From BQJU01 sp964015035 (lineage in GTDB: Bacteria > Bacteroidota > Bacteroidia > Chitinophagales > Saprospiraceae): a stretch of DNA of 64,000 nt. The position numbers and the translations under genes were made by a program. The stretch is taken from positions 58,505-122,504 of the forward strand of contig CAXHCA010000002.1 of the NCBI GenBank assembly GCA_964015035.1, given 5' to 3'. This document shows, piece after piece, positions 8,316 to 16,631 of this stretch. The notes below the pieces were generated by a model, which worked only from the letters and a program-made list of their open reading frames with translations, did not search any database and was not told the origin of the DNA. Numbering within the stretch: the stretch's first letter is position 1; every line of letters starts with the position of its first letter.

Positions 8316-10025
8316 TTATCGGATAAATTCCTGCTCAAATACCTTTTCATTACCCAATACATCGGTGACTACCAACCTCAGCTGGTGTTGACCAGGTAAA
8401 ATTCTTTCATCAAATTTATGGGTGATGATATCTTTTTTACCATCCAATTCCATTAAGATCCAATGGCCATCTACCGTTGCTCTGAAAGAGAGCCCTTCTA
8501 CATTGCGGGCAGTGGCATAATTATCAGTGATTTTAAAGCTCATTTCCGAAAACTTGCGCATATCCCTTTGAAAGCGAATAGGGCGAATGGTTGGCGCCAC
8601 CGTATCTGTCATAATGCAGTAGTCACCCAAAGCCCGTGCTTTGGTTTGTAACATGCCTTTTTCCCATGTTCCCCCACAATTGATGATCTCATCATCCTCG
8701 TCACAATACGCCACAAAGGCTTTACTGCGCAATGCCTCTGGGAGCAAAACGGGCCGAATACCAATATCAAAATAAAGGTGCACCGGAGTCTTATAGTCGT
8801 GAATATGATGGATATTGGAGTACACATTATTGGTTTGTTCGTGTATGCCCTCATATTCCATATAGAGATTTTCATATAAACTGCCTTTCGGCAAATGGAT
8901 AAAAAAGTCCCCATTGTCTATGGCATTCCCCTGATTATAAGGCAGGAAATAATTATAATGCGGTACCGGTTTGACACTAGTCATATCGTGGCGTTTCACC
9001 CAAAAGGTCAATTCCGCATTGTTCCCCGCCACATCTTTTGCGATCATTTTGACCTTACTCGCCCGTCTCGGCCCGGTTTTAATCAAGCCATAATTATTCA
9101 CGGTATTGTATATAGACAACTCATTTCCCGGCATTAAAAAACACCGGTTGAAATAGCTACCGGCACTCACCTGCTCTTCATAGTCTAAATGGGCATTGAG
9201 AAAACGAGTCTCATTAAAGGCAAAGGTTTCCATTTCAAAACGATACACCAGTGAATCATCCTGATACATTTCCAGACTATAGATTCCATTCCAGTTGGTC
9301 ACCCCATCCATGTGATCGTAAGTCTTTAAGCCAAACCCCACCCTTTCACTATCTACAAAGAGGGTATCGCTCTTGGTTTTGTATCTACTACCCGCTTTAA
9401 CCAGTTTAAAGCTTTGTGCATCTGTTGTCTCTCGCTGGTCATTGATTTCGTACACCCGCAGTTCATGCATCCGTGGCGGGCGACTATCCGCTACGTCGTA
9501 GCCAAAAAGTAAAGGGTTGATTGGTTTTTCTGTTCGTGAATCGCGAATTTCAAAATGTAAATGTGGTCCGTAAGCAGTCCCGGTCATGCCCATTTTGCCA
9601 ATTTCTTCTCCTTTTTTATAAACATACTGATCTTTCTCCGGATAAATTTCAACTTCAAACGCTTCTTGCTGATATTGATAGCTTTTTACCAATTCTTCCA
9701 ATTCCGGCGCAAAGCGGTCCATGTGCGCATACACGGAAGTATACCCATTGGGATGCCTCATATAAATCACCTGTCCGTAACCTCCTGCCCCCACCTTAAT
9801 GCGGGAGATATACCCATCCGCGATCGCATACAATGGCGTACCGACCGCTCCCTTAATATCAATCCCTGCATGAAAGTGGTTGGCCCGTAGCTCCCCAAAA
9901 GTTCCGGCCAGGCGTATTGGAGAATGAATGGGAGAACCAAAATAATCCTGTGGATATTTCTTGGTTCCCGTAAAGGAGAGCAGGCCAAACAAAGAGAGCA
10001 CCGTCAGTAATCTGTATAGTCGCAT
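8316..10025 (-). CDS. Secreted M23 (LytM) family metallopeptidase
   Basis: Probable zinc peptidase acting on peptidoglycan in the periplasm, or a LytM-fold regulator. 569 residues with signal peptide (MRLYRLLTVLSLFGLLSFTG). The LytM domain lies N-terminal: HFHAGIDI gives His52 and Asp56, SVYAHMD gives His101, GPHLHFEIR gives His155 and His157, so all zinc ligands and the catalytic His are present. The roughly 380 residues that follow are beta-rich, with Ig-like pieces and no other domain I can name. The same layout is common in Bacteroidota. It converges with arfB, 3 bp from its stop. Confidence 0.92.
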   Translation of the reverse strand: MRLYRLLTVLSLFGLLSFTGTKKYPQDYFGSPIHSPIRLAGTFGELRANHFHAGIDIKGAVGTPLYAIADGYISRIKVGAGGYGQVIYMRHPNGYTSVYAHMDRFAPELEELVKSYQYQQEAFEVEIYPEKDQYVYKKGEEIGKMGMTGTAYGPHLHFEIRDSRTEKPINPLLFGYDVADSRPPRMHELRVYEINDQRETTDAQSFKLVKAGSRYKTKSDTLFVDSERVGFGLKTYDHMDGVTNWNGIYSLEMYQDDSLVYRFEMETFAFNETRFLNAHLDYEEQVSAGSYFNRCFLMPGNELSIYNTVNNYGLIKTGPRRASKVKMIAKDVAGNNAELTFWVKRHDMTSVKPVPHYNYFLPYNQGNAIDNGDFFIHLPKGSLYENLYMEYEGIHEQTNNVYSNIHHIHDYKTPVHLYFDIGIRPVLLPEALRSKAFVAYCDEDDEIINCGGTWEKGMLQTKARALGDYCIMTDTVAPTIRPIRFQRDMRKFSEMSFKITDNYATARNVEGLSFRATVDGHWILMELDGKKDIITHKFDERILPGQHQLRLVVTDVLGNEKVFEQEFIR

Positions 10026-10584
10026 AGTGGATCACAGTTTTGATCAGAATTTTTTATCTGAGAGGGTTTTATTTTTTGATAAAAATTGTTTTTATTTTTT
10101 TATTTTAAAACTTTTTATTAATTTGCAGTGTGATTCACTTCTAAGCTTCGCCGGCGATTTTGTAGATGCTCCAAATGCATCCTACCCTGACAGCTCTGTG
10201 CAGATGCGCAAGCTGTACGTAAGCTTCTGGTGGCTTGGCGGATGTGGGCGGGCTTTTTTTTATACCCACCCTCTTCGGTTAGAAAGAAGTAATATATCTC
10301 TGATGGCAGCTCAATTTTTCGAGTGGTGCCGCTTAGTGCTTGTTTGGAGCGGATTCGTTGCGAAAATCAAGGGGTTAAGGTTCTGGCTAAGGCTTTTTAT
10401 ATGATCTTAGTGGGTTAAGTGAATATAAAAAGACAACGCAAGGTTCTTAAACCCTTGATTTACAGTAGGAGCAAGCTCCAAATAAGCACTTAAGAGATGT
10501 TTGCACTATCGACCATAACCCTACACGCTCAACCGCCTCAGCACACTCCCTCATAAACCCAATAAACCTCACAAACATCCCCTC
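10026..10584. other. 559 bp intergenic region with a repeat and a GC-rich segment
   Basis: No frame looks coding. 10128-10262 contains short complementary pieces (GTAGATGC near 10160 with GCATCCTAC; CAGCT/AGCTG near 10190-10215) and ends in GGGCGGGC followed by eight T, which could be a small plus-strand transcript or just a terminator. 10333-10495 is a family A repeat. The remainder is AT-rich and probably includes the promoter of the M23 gene. Confidence 0.4.
10333..10495. repeat. Family A repeat, extended imperfect palindrome
   Basis: AGTGCTTGTTTGGAGC (10335-10350) is matched by GCTCCAAATAAGCACT (10475-10490) with one mismatch. Inside, AAAATCAAGGGGTTAAG is answered by CTTAAACCCTTGATTT, so the palindrome extends inwards and the whole unit of about 160 bp can fold. 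It sits about 90 bp from the aat stop codon. Confidence 0.75.
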
Positions 10585-11271
10585 CTAGACCGACCACTTT
10601 CCCACCTGTGTATTCTCTCCCCGGTTCCGCTCCAAGTATTCTAAAAACTCCGTTCGGTTGATACGTTCAGCACCGAGGCTAGCCAGATGGCGCGTTTCCT
10701 GTTGGCAGTCAATAAGCCAGTAGTTTCGTTTCTGCAGCCATTGCACCAGAGAAATGAAGCCAAATTTAGAAGCATTGCTGACCTTGGCAAACATAGACTC
10801 CCCAAAAAAGACTTTGCCTAGCGCAATGCCGTAAAGCCCTCCCACCAGTGTGCCATCATCCCATACTTCTGCCGAATGCGCATAACCCAGCTCGTGCAAG
10901 TGACAATATGCTTCGAGCATGTCATCCGTAATCCAGGTCCCGCCTCCTTGTCCGGCACGACGGTTTTGCTGGCAGTTGGTGATCACCGCTCGAAAATTTT
11001 GGTCCAAACTTACTTCAAATTTTTGTTGATTGAAATAGGGCCGCATCGAGCGCGATATTTTTAACTTTTCCGGAAACAAAACAAAGCGGGGATCGGGCGA
11101 CCACCACAGCAGGGGCTCATTGGGGTTGAACCAAGGAAAGATGCCCATTTGATAAGCCGTTAGCAACCGCTTTGGCGACAGATCCCCCCCAACCGCTAAG
11201 ACTCCATTGGGATCAGCTAGTTCCGGATCGGGAAAAATCACTTCGTCTTCGGGCAACCAAAATACGGGCAT
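10585..11271 (-). CDS. aat: Leucyl/phenylalanyl-tRNA--protein transferase
   Basis: Transfers Leu or Phe from aminoacyl-tRNA to proteins with basic N-termini, creating N-degrons. 228 residues, usual length. Family blocks are plain: VIFPDPELADPNGVLAVGGD, YQMGIFPWFN, LLWWSPDPRFVLFP, the loop QGGGTWITDDMLEAY, GYAHSAEVW, LVGGLYGIALGKVFFGESMF and SKFGFISLVQWL. The adaptor that reads the product, ClpS, is encoded just upstream on the same strand with a terminator between them, so they may be linked by function more than by transcript. Confidence 0.97.
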   Translation of the reverse strand: MPVFWLPEDEVIFPDPELADPNGVLAVGGDLSPKRLLTAYQMGIFPWFNPNEPLLWWSPDPRFVLFPEKLKISRSMRPYFNQQKFEVSLDQNFRAVITNCQQNRRAGQGGGTWITDDMLEAYCHLHELGYAHSAEVWDDGTLVGGLYGIALGKVFFGESMFAKVSNASKFGFISLVQWLQKRNYWLIDCQQETRHLASLGAERINRTEFLEYLERNRGENTQVGKWSV

Positions 11272-11339
11272 AGTTGATAATTAGGTATCAGGTGGGAGGA
11301 CGAGCTGCAATTAGCTTCTACCGGCACCTGCTTCTGCAA

Positions 11340-11380
11340 ACTAAAACGGAGCAATGACAGGTGCTGCCAATGCTCCGTTG
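11340..11380 (-). terminator. Hairpin between clpS and aat
   Basis: AACGGAGCA (11345-11353) and TGCTCCGTT (11371-11379) form a perfect 9-bp stem. On the minus strand TTTTAG follows. The T run is short, so it may be only partial. Confidence 0.5.
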
Positions 11381-11408
11381 TTTATCTTGTGATAAAAGTT
11401 CTTTTTAA

Positions 11409-11705
11409 CTAGCAGCCCTCCTCAATGACCGCTGATAATCCGCGGTCGATTAGTGCGTCCTTCTTGGGTTTGAGCACATTCTTAGGGGCCGTTTTTACCG
11501 TCGCTTTGCCTTTAAAATGAATGATCATTGCCAATTGCTCTGCTTGAGCCTGTGTATGGTCAAGCACTTCCATAAAGCTATCAATCACCCAATCAAAAGA
11601 ATTGTGGTCGTCATTGTAAACAATCAGCTGTGATCGTTCCCCAATGTCGGAATTCTCTATTTCTTCTTCTACGATGACTTCTTCTTCCAATTCTTCCCAG
11701 AGCAT
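11409..11705 (-). CDS. clpS: ClpS, N-degron adaptor of the Clp protease
   Basis: Binds N-terminal Leu, Phe, Trp or Tyr and hands the substrate to ClpAP/ClpCP. 98 residues: an acidic N-terminal arm (EELEEEVIVEEEIE) then the ClpS fold with LIVYNDDHNSFDWVIDSFM, the adaptor's conserved substrate-pocket region, HTQAQAEQLAMIIHFKGKA and a C-terminal strand. A strongly acidic arm is common in Bacteroidota versions. Neighbours are aat downstream and a peroxiredoxin gene 23 bp upstream, likely one transcript with the peroxiredoxin. Confidence 0.93.
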   Translation of the reverse strand: MLWEELEEEVIVEEEIENSDIGERSQLIVYNDDHNSFDWVIDSFMEVLDHTQAQAEQLAMIIHFKGKATVKTAPKNVLKPKKDALIDRGLSAVIEEGC

Positions 11706-11728
11706 CTTTCGGCGGTTTGAAGTTATAA

Positions 11729-12199
11729 CTAATTTAGAGTAGATAAAGTTTCCTTCATCGCTGCAAAATTAGGCAAATCTCCGGCAGATTCCAATACTTC
11801 GGCGTACCGAATTATGCCATCCTTGTCAATAACAAAGGCTGAACGTTTGGAAACACCTCTCAACCCCAAGACAAATTCTTCATAAAGCGCACCGTAAGCT
11901 CTGGACACTTCTTTGTTGAAATCTGAAAGCAAAGGGAAATTGAGTGCTTGTTCCTCTTTAAATTTTGCAAGCGTAAATGGAGAATCCACCGAAATCCCCA
12001 AAATGGTTGCATTGAGGTTGTCATAGACAGAGAGGTTATCTCTCATTGTACACAATTCTGTGGTACAAACACTGGTGAAAGCCATTGGAAAAAATAAAAC
12101 TACCACATTTTTTCCTTCATATTTTGCCAAAGATTCCTCCGCTTTTTCTGAAGAATAGAGGGTGAAGGCCGGTGCTTTATCACCTACTTGTAAGGCCAT
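11729..12199 (-). CDS. Peroxiredoxin, Bcp/AhpE-like
   Basis: Thiol peroxidase of the AhpC/TSA superfamily, cytoplasmic. 156 residues. The active site PMAFTSVCTTELCTMRD gives peroxidatic Cys45 and a possible resolving Cys50, the C-x4-C spacing of E. coli Bcp. Downstream ISVDSPFTLAKFKEE and the Arg in GVSKRSAFVIDKDG are normal for the family. It precedes clpS by 23 bp. The reductant is not evident. Confidence 0.93.
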   Translation of the reverse strand: MALQVGDKAPAFTLYSSEKAEESLAKYEGKNVVVLFFPMAFTSVCTTELCTMRDNLSVYDNLNATILGISVDSPFTLAKFKEEQALNFPLLSDFNKEVSRAYGALYEEFVLGLRGVSKRSAFVIDKDGIIRYAEVLESAGDLPNFAAMKETLSTLN

Positions 12200-12299
12200 G
12201 TTTTTGATTTTTAGTTGAAAAATGTAAAATTAAAATTTTAACACCCAATCAGCTGACTTGTTCATCACTTTTTGTTCCTTTGAGATCAATTAACAATCA

Positions 12300-13190
12300 A
12301 TGGATCCGGAAAAAAAAGCATACCTCGAATTACACGTGGCCGTTTTATTGTTTGGCTTCACTGCTATCCTCGGTGACTTGATTAAGCTATCTGCCTTGAT
12401 GTTGGTCTGGTGGCGGGTATTGCTGACCAGTTTTAGCTTGCTGCTATTGATCAAAATTGGTCCATTATTCCGGCAAATGCCCCGGCGTATGCTGCTGCGC
12501 TTTATGGGTATTGGAGTCTTGGTCGCCTTACACTGGCTGGCCTTCTATGGGTCCATCAAACTGGCCAATGCGTCCATTGCATTGGTTTGTATGGCTACGA
12601 CCTCCTTTTTTACCTCTTTCCTCGAACCCTTGATCATGCGCCAGAAGGTTAAAGGGTACGAAATTGCCCTGGGGTTACTCATCCTACCGGGCATGGCTCT
12701 AGTAGCCAATGCCACCGAGTTGAACATGATGGCCGGAATTTGGGTAGGATTGGCCTCCGCATTTCTGGCGGCTTTATTCGGCACCTTAAACAAACGCTAT
12801 ATCGGAGCATCAAATGTGCTCAATATCACCTTCCTAGAACTGGGAACAGCGTTCCTTTTTCTCACCTTGCTGCTTCCTTATTTTTTGTACAATGCGCCCG
12901 ACGATTTTCAGATAATGCCTTCATTACTCGATTGGGGCTATTTGTTAGTGCTATCGCTACTCTGTACCACCCTGGCCTATGTGCTTGCATTGCGTTCGTT
13001 GCGCCATCTCACGGCCTTTGCTGCCAACCTCACCGTTAATCTGGAACCGATCTATGGTATTGCCCTAGCTTGGTTCATCCTCGATGATCACCAGGAACTG
13101 ACCACCGGGTTTTATGTCGGTGGATTGATTATTTTAGGTGCTGTATTTGCCTACCCAATCGTACGTAAGCGGTTTAATCGAGCGAATTGA
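12300..13190 (+). CDS. EamA-family (DMT) transporter
   Basis: 296 residues with about ten hydrophobic segments and two EamA repeats, the usual inner-membrane drug/metabolite transporter layout. Recognisable pieces are VLLFGFTAILGDLIKLSA at the N-terminus, VALHWLAFYGSIKLANAS, and in the second repeat TTLAYVLALRSLRHLTAFAA and LEPIYGIALAWFILDD. Substrate cannot be told from sequence. It converges with rnhB; a GC-rich palindromic segment separates them. Confidence 0.92.
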   Translation: MDPEKKAYLELHVAVLLFGFTAILGDLIKLSALMLVWWRVLLTSFSLLLLIKIGPLFRQMPRRMLLRFMGIGVLVALHWLAFYGSIKLANASIALVCMATTSFFTSFLEPLIMRQKVKGYEIALGLLILPGMALVANATELNMMAGIWVGLASAFLAALFGTLNKRYIGASNVLNITFLELGTAFLFLTLLLPYFLYNAPDDFQIMPSLLDWGYLLVLSLLCTTLAYVLALRSLRHLTAFAANLTVNLEPIYGIALAWFILDDHQELTTGFYVGGLIILGAVFAYPIVRKRFNRAN

Positions 13191-13200
13191 TCATTATTCA

Positions 13201-13321
13201 TGGGGCATGCCCCTGCGGGGCGCTACCTTTCAGGGCTCTCGACCAGCTCTTGCCTCGCTGTTCCCGTGTGGGGCCCGCCACATCGTGCATGCAACAGGAT
13301 CTACCTCCAAACATGCACTAA
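13201..13321. repeat. GC-rich palindromic spacer plus a family A half-site
   Basis: GGGGCATGCCCC (13202-13213) is a perfect 12-bp palindrome and starts a GC-rich stretch that resembles the one at 50.62-50.73 kb (shared style GGGCRTGCCC ... GGGTCGCTA-like ... CTTTCAGGGC). It ends in ACCTCCAAACATGCACTA (13303-13320), a clear family A half-site. The final CTA is the stop codon of rnhB read on the other strand. Confidence 0.65.
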
Positions 13322-13920
13322 AACAGGGTTCCCTGCACCCCATCCGGCAATAGGCGAAACGATTTGCGGTGGTGCACTGTTGGTCCGTGCACTTTGATCG
13401 CTTCCCGATGGGCAACAGTGGGGTATCCCTTATTGGAAGGCCAGTCATAATGAGGATGAGCTTTCGCCAAATGTAGCATGTAATCGTCGCGGTAGGTCTT
13501 GGCTAAAATGGAAGCCGCCGCTATCGACAGGTATTTTCCGTCTCCCTTAATGATGCAGTGAAAAGGGAGCTCCTGATAAGGCTTGAAACGATTGCCATCA
13601 ATCAGCAAACTAGTAGGCCGCACATCCAATTGGTCCAAGGCGCGATGCATGGCCAGAAAAGAAGCATTGAGGATGTTGATTTGATCTATCTCTGCCGGAT
13701 CTACTTGAGCTACGGCCCAACTCAGGGCATGCTCCTCTACAATTACTCGGGCTTCATAGCGCTTTTTTTCACTTAACTGTTTGGAATCATTGAGCAGGGG
13801 ATGACTAAAATCTACGGGTAAAATCACGGCAGCCGCAAAGACCGGACCGGCCAAACAACCTCGCCCGGCTTCATCGCATCCGGCTTCAATATCTTCTTGA
13901 TTGAGAAAAGGTAAAAGCAT
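13318..13920 (-). CDS. rnhB: Ribonuclease HII
   Basis: Cuts RNA in RNA/DNA hybrids, mainly single ribonucleotides. 200 residues. Acidic active-site residues are visible: Asp16 and Glu17 in AGCDEAGRGCLAGPV, Asp108 in LLIDGNRF and Asp126 in KGDGKYLSIAAASILAK. SKQLSEKKR and HPHYDWPSNKGYPTVAHREA are typical. The stop codon lies inside a dispersed repeat half-site, so the last residues may have been shaped by the repeat. Confidence 0.96.
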   Translation of the reverse strand: MLLPFLNQEDIEAGCDEAGRGCLAGPVFAAAVILPVDFSHPLLNDSKQLSEKKRYEARVIVEEHALSWAVAQVDPAEIDQINILNASFLAMHRALDQLDVRPTSLLIDGNRFKPYQELPFHCIIKGDGKYLSIAAASILAKTYRDDYMLHLAKAHPHYDWPSNKGYPTVAHREAIKVHGPTVHHRKSFRLLPDGVQGTLF

Positions 13921-14032
13921 GACTACATTTCTTTGCTTGCATTGGCCAAGATCGGGAAAATTAACACAAATATTCGCACCATTATTTGAAATTCTAAAAG
14001 ATTAGCCCTTATTTCCCAAGCAAAAATTTGCC

Positions 14033-14581
14033 ATGCCGCTATCTGAGTCTATTATTCAGCTGCACGATTTACAATTTCGCCCCTATCTGCTCGCGGCCGA
14101 TATCCAGGCCCGGGTGCAAGAACTGGGGCGCACCATCAAAAAACGATACGCCGATCAAAATCCGCTTTTTCTCGGAGTACTCAATGGAGCCTTCGTCTTT
14201 GCGGCAGATTTGTTGCGCGCCTGTGATTTTGACTGCGAAATTTCTTTCATCAAATTATCTTCCTACCGGGGCACGCAATCTACCGGTGATGTGGCGACCC
14301 TCATCGGGTTGGAACAATCCATTGCCGGAAGGCATGTCATCGTGATAGAAGACATTGTTGACTCGGGACGAACCATGCATGCTCTTTTACCCGACCTGAA
14401 AAAAATGGGAGTGGCTTCCGCCGAAGTCTGCACTTTATTGGTCAAACCGGAGGCGCTGGAATTTGACCTGGACATTCGTTATAGCGGATTTGAAATCCCG
14501 TCCAAATTTGTCGTTGGCTATGGCTTGGATTACGATGAACTGGGCCGAAATTTACCAGACATCTATCAATTGGTAGAATAG
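14033..14581 (+). CDS. hpt: Hypoxanthine phosphoribosyltransferase
   Basis: Purine salvage: hypoxanthine or guanine plus PRPP to IMP or GMP. 182 residues. The PRPP-binding loop is VIVIEDIVDSGRTM; LFLGVLNGAFVFAADL and FIKLSSYRGTQSTGD form the flexible loop and substrate region; FVVGYGLDYDELGRNLPDIY is the conserved end. The IMPase gene follows by 12 bp, probably in one transcript. Confidence 0.96.
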   Translation: MPLSESIIQLHDLQFRPYLLAADIQARVQELGRTIKKRYADQNPLFLGVLNGAFVFAADLLRACDFDCEISFIKLSSYRGTQSTGDVATLIGLEQSIAGRHVIVIEDIVDSGRTMHALLPDLKKMGVASAEVCTLLVKPEALEFDLDIRYSGFEIPSKFVVGYGLDYDELGRNLPDIYQLVE

Positions 14582-14593
14582 AAATCAAAATCT

Positions 14594-15388
14594 ATGACGC
14601 TAGAACAACTCTGTCAGCAAGCTCGACCGCTCATTGTGCAAACAGGTGCTTTTATCCGTGCTGAATTGGGTAAGGTCAATCATCAAGATATTGTGACTAA
14701 AGCACTCAATAGCTTGGTCAGTTATGTAGACCAAACGGCCGAAAAACAACTGGTTGCAGGGCTAAACCGATTGCTGCCTGAAGCCACCTTTCTCACAGAG
14801 GAGGAAACCGTAGATACCAAGCACAGCGATTTGCAATGGATCATCGATCCGCTGGATGGCACCACCAATTTTCTACATCAGCTACCGGTGTTTTCCGTGA
14901 GTGTCGCCTTGCAAAAACAAGGTAAAATTGTCTTGGGGATCGTTTATGAAATCAACCGAGACGAATGTTTCTACGCCTGGGCCGGCGGTGGAGCCTACTG
15001 CAACGATCACCCGATCCGGGTAAGTCGCAATACGGCGTTGGCGGATAGTTTGATTGCTACTGGTTTTCCCTACTACGATTATGACCGTATAAAAACCTAT
15101 CTGCAAGTTCTTGCTGAATTAATGAAGGGGACCCGCGGCATCCGTCGTTTCGGTTCAGCGGCAGTAGACCTGGCCTATACGGCTTGTGGCCGTTTTGATG
15201 GCTTTTTTGAATATAGTCTCAACGCCTGGGATGTCGCCGCAGGCATCTTATTGGTCCAGGAAGCAGGCGGAGTAGTTACCGATTTTTCCGGTGGAGATAA
15301 TTACCTCTTTGGCGGTGAAATGATTGCTTGCAGTAAAGGTATTCAGGAGGAGTTTGCCAAAACGGTTTCGCCTTTGGCAAAAGGATAA
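14594..15388 (+). CDS. Inositol monophosphatase family protein
   Basis: 264 residues. Metal-site motifs are FLTEEETVD (Glu), IIDPLDGTTNFLH and WDVAAGILLVQEAGG, all intact, so a Mg-dependent phosphomonoesterase is expected. Known substrates in this superfamily include inositol phosphates and, in some members, 3'-phosphoadenosine phosphates or fructose bisphosphate; the sequence does not decide. Co-transcribed with hpt and convergent with prfA 4 bp beyond its stop. Confidence 0.92.
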   Translation: MTLEQLCQQARPLIVQTGAFIRAELGKVNHQDIVTKALNSLVSYVDQTAEKQLVAGLNRLLPEATFLTEEETVDTKHSDLQWIIDPLDGTTNFLHQLPVFSVSVALQKQGKIVLGIVYEINRDECFYAWAGGGAYCNDHPIRVSRNTALADSLIATGFPYYDYDRIKTYLQVLAELMKGTRGIRRFGSAAVDLAYTACGRFDGFFEYSLNAWDVAAGILLVQEAGGVVTDFSGGDNYLFGGEMIACSKGIQEEFAKTVSPLAKG

Positions 15389-15392
15389 TGGA

Positions 15393-16457
15393 TTAGTCCT
15401 CCTCTCCCGCCTTCATTTTATCCGCATTATCGGCCACTTGTAGTGCCTCGATGATATCCTCAATTTGGCCATCCATGACCTGATCCAGATTGTAAAGGGT
15501 GAGGTTGATACGGTGGTCAGTCAGGCGGTTTTGTGGAAAATTGTAGGTGCGAATCTTCTCAGACCGATCCCCGGAGCCAACTTGCAATCGGCGCTGCGCT
15601 GCTACGGTAGAAGCTTCTTCTTTACGCTGTACTTCCACAATTTTTACCATCAACCGCTGCAAGGCAATTTCACGGTTTTTGATTTGCGAACGGCTATCCT
15701 GACTCTCGGACACAATCCCCGTAGGAAGGTGAGTAATCCGCACGGCTGATTCGGTCCGGTTAACGTGCTGTCCACCCGCACCACTAGCCCGGAATACGTC
15801 ATAGCGGAGTTCATCTTTGCGCACATTCACCTCTTCCGGTTCAATTTTGGGCATTACCGCTACCGTAGCCGCCGAAGTGTGTACCCTGCCCTGCGATTCG
15901 GTTTTGGGGACCCGTTGTACCCGATGGCCTCCCGACTCAAATTTGAGCTTACCATATACCTCATCCCCTGAAATTTCCAGCACGATCTCCTTGTATCCGC
16001 CAGCCGTACCTTCATTGGCAGAGACCACTTCTGTTTTCCACCCCTGGCTATCAAAATAGCGGCTATACATGCGGTACAGGTCTCCTGCAAAAAGGCTGGC
16101 TTCATCTCCCCCTGTACCGGAACGGATTTCAAAAATGACATCCTTGTCGTCGTTGGGGTCTTTTGGAATGAGCAGCATTTTTATGCGCTCTTCCAATTCC
16201 TCTTGTTTAGGCTCCAACTCTTCCAATTCCATCTGCGCCATTTCCTTCATCTCCTTATCATTGAGCATCTCCTTGGCCGTATTGATATTGCCCAGCAGGT
16301 CGCGATATTCCAGATAGGCTTCTACCACCACCTTCATGTCTTTGTATTCCTTTCCAATCTTCATATACCGATCCATATCAGCAATTACGCCCGGGTCAGA
16401 CATCTGCTCTTCGAGGTAATTATAGCGATCGTATATGGCTTCCAACTTGTCTAACAT
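15393..16457 (-). CDS. prfA: Peptide chain release factor 1
   Basis: Reads UAA/UAG and releases the finished chain. ATG at 16457 gives 354 residues; a TTG two codons upstream is unnecessary. The catalytic loop is RASGAGGQHVNRTESAVRI. The stop-codon reading motif sits in RVPKTESQGRVHTSAA, where the tripeptide is PKT in place of PAT or PVT; a variable middle residue is known in Bacteroidota. A TAATTTTG -7 element lies 38 bp upstream. Confidence 0.96.
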   Translation of the reverse strand: MLDKLEAIYDRYNYLEEQMSDPGVIADMDRYMKIGKEYKDMKVVVEAYLEYRDLLGNINTAKEMLNDKEMKEMAQMELEELEPKQEELEERIKMLLIPKDPNDDKDVIFEIRSGTGGDEASLFAGDLYRMYSRYFDSQGWKTEVVSANEGTAGGYKEIVLEISGDEVYGKLKFESGGHRVQRVPKTESQGRVHTSAATVAVMPKIEPEEVNVRKDELRYDVFRASGAGGQHVNRTESAVRITHLPTGIVSESQDSRSQIKNREIALQRLMVKIVEVQRKEEASTVAAQRRLQVGSGDRSEKIRTYNFPQNRLTDHRINLTLYNLDQVMDGQIEDIIEALQVADNADKMKAGEED

Positions 16458-16494
16458 CTGCAATCTATTTGTAGTAATTCCCGATTTGGGAGCT

Positions 16495-16502
16495 CAAAAT
16501 TA
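16495..16502 (-). promoter_or_regulatory. -7 element for prfA
   Basis: CAAAATTA on the plus strand reads TAATTTTG on the minus strand, a perfect TAnnTTTG. No TTG occurs at the expected -33 position, so the promoter is weak or only partly recognised. Confidence 0.35.
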
Positions 16503-16592
16503 ATAACTTATTTTGGAATTAAGGATACTCTTCCTGCAAACCCAAAATCTGCTTGCAAAGTTTCTTTTCAACCAAGAATTTGCAAAGGCTGC

Positions 16593-16623
16593 TTGCAGGG
16601 GCAAAGCCAATGCTCTATTTTTG
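16593..16623 (+). promoter_or_regulatory. Full promoter (TTG-N20-TAnnTTTG) giving a near-leaderless tsaB mRNA
   Basis: TTG at 16593-16595, 20 bp, then TATTTTTG at 16616-16623. The predicted start of transcription (about 16630) is within a few bases of the tsaB ATG at 16632. The TTG could be mistaken for a start codon but is better explained as the -33 element. Confidence 0.65.
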
Positions 16624-16631
16624 CGCGCACT

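Noticed and set aside
9961..10404. A 147-codon plus-strand frame across the M23 start and the downstream spacer
   Set aside because: It overlaps the signal-peptide end of the M23 gene on the other strand, runs into a repeat and has no protein-like character.
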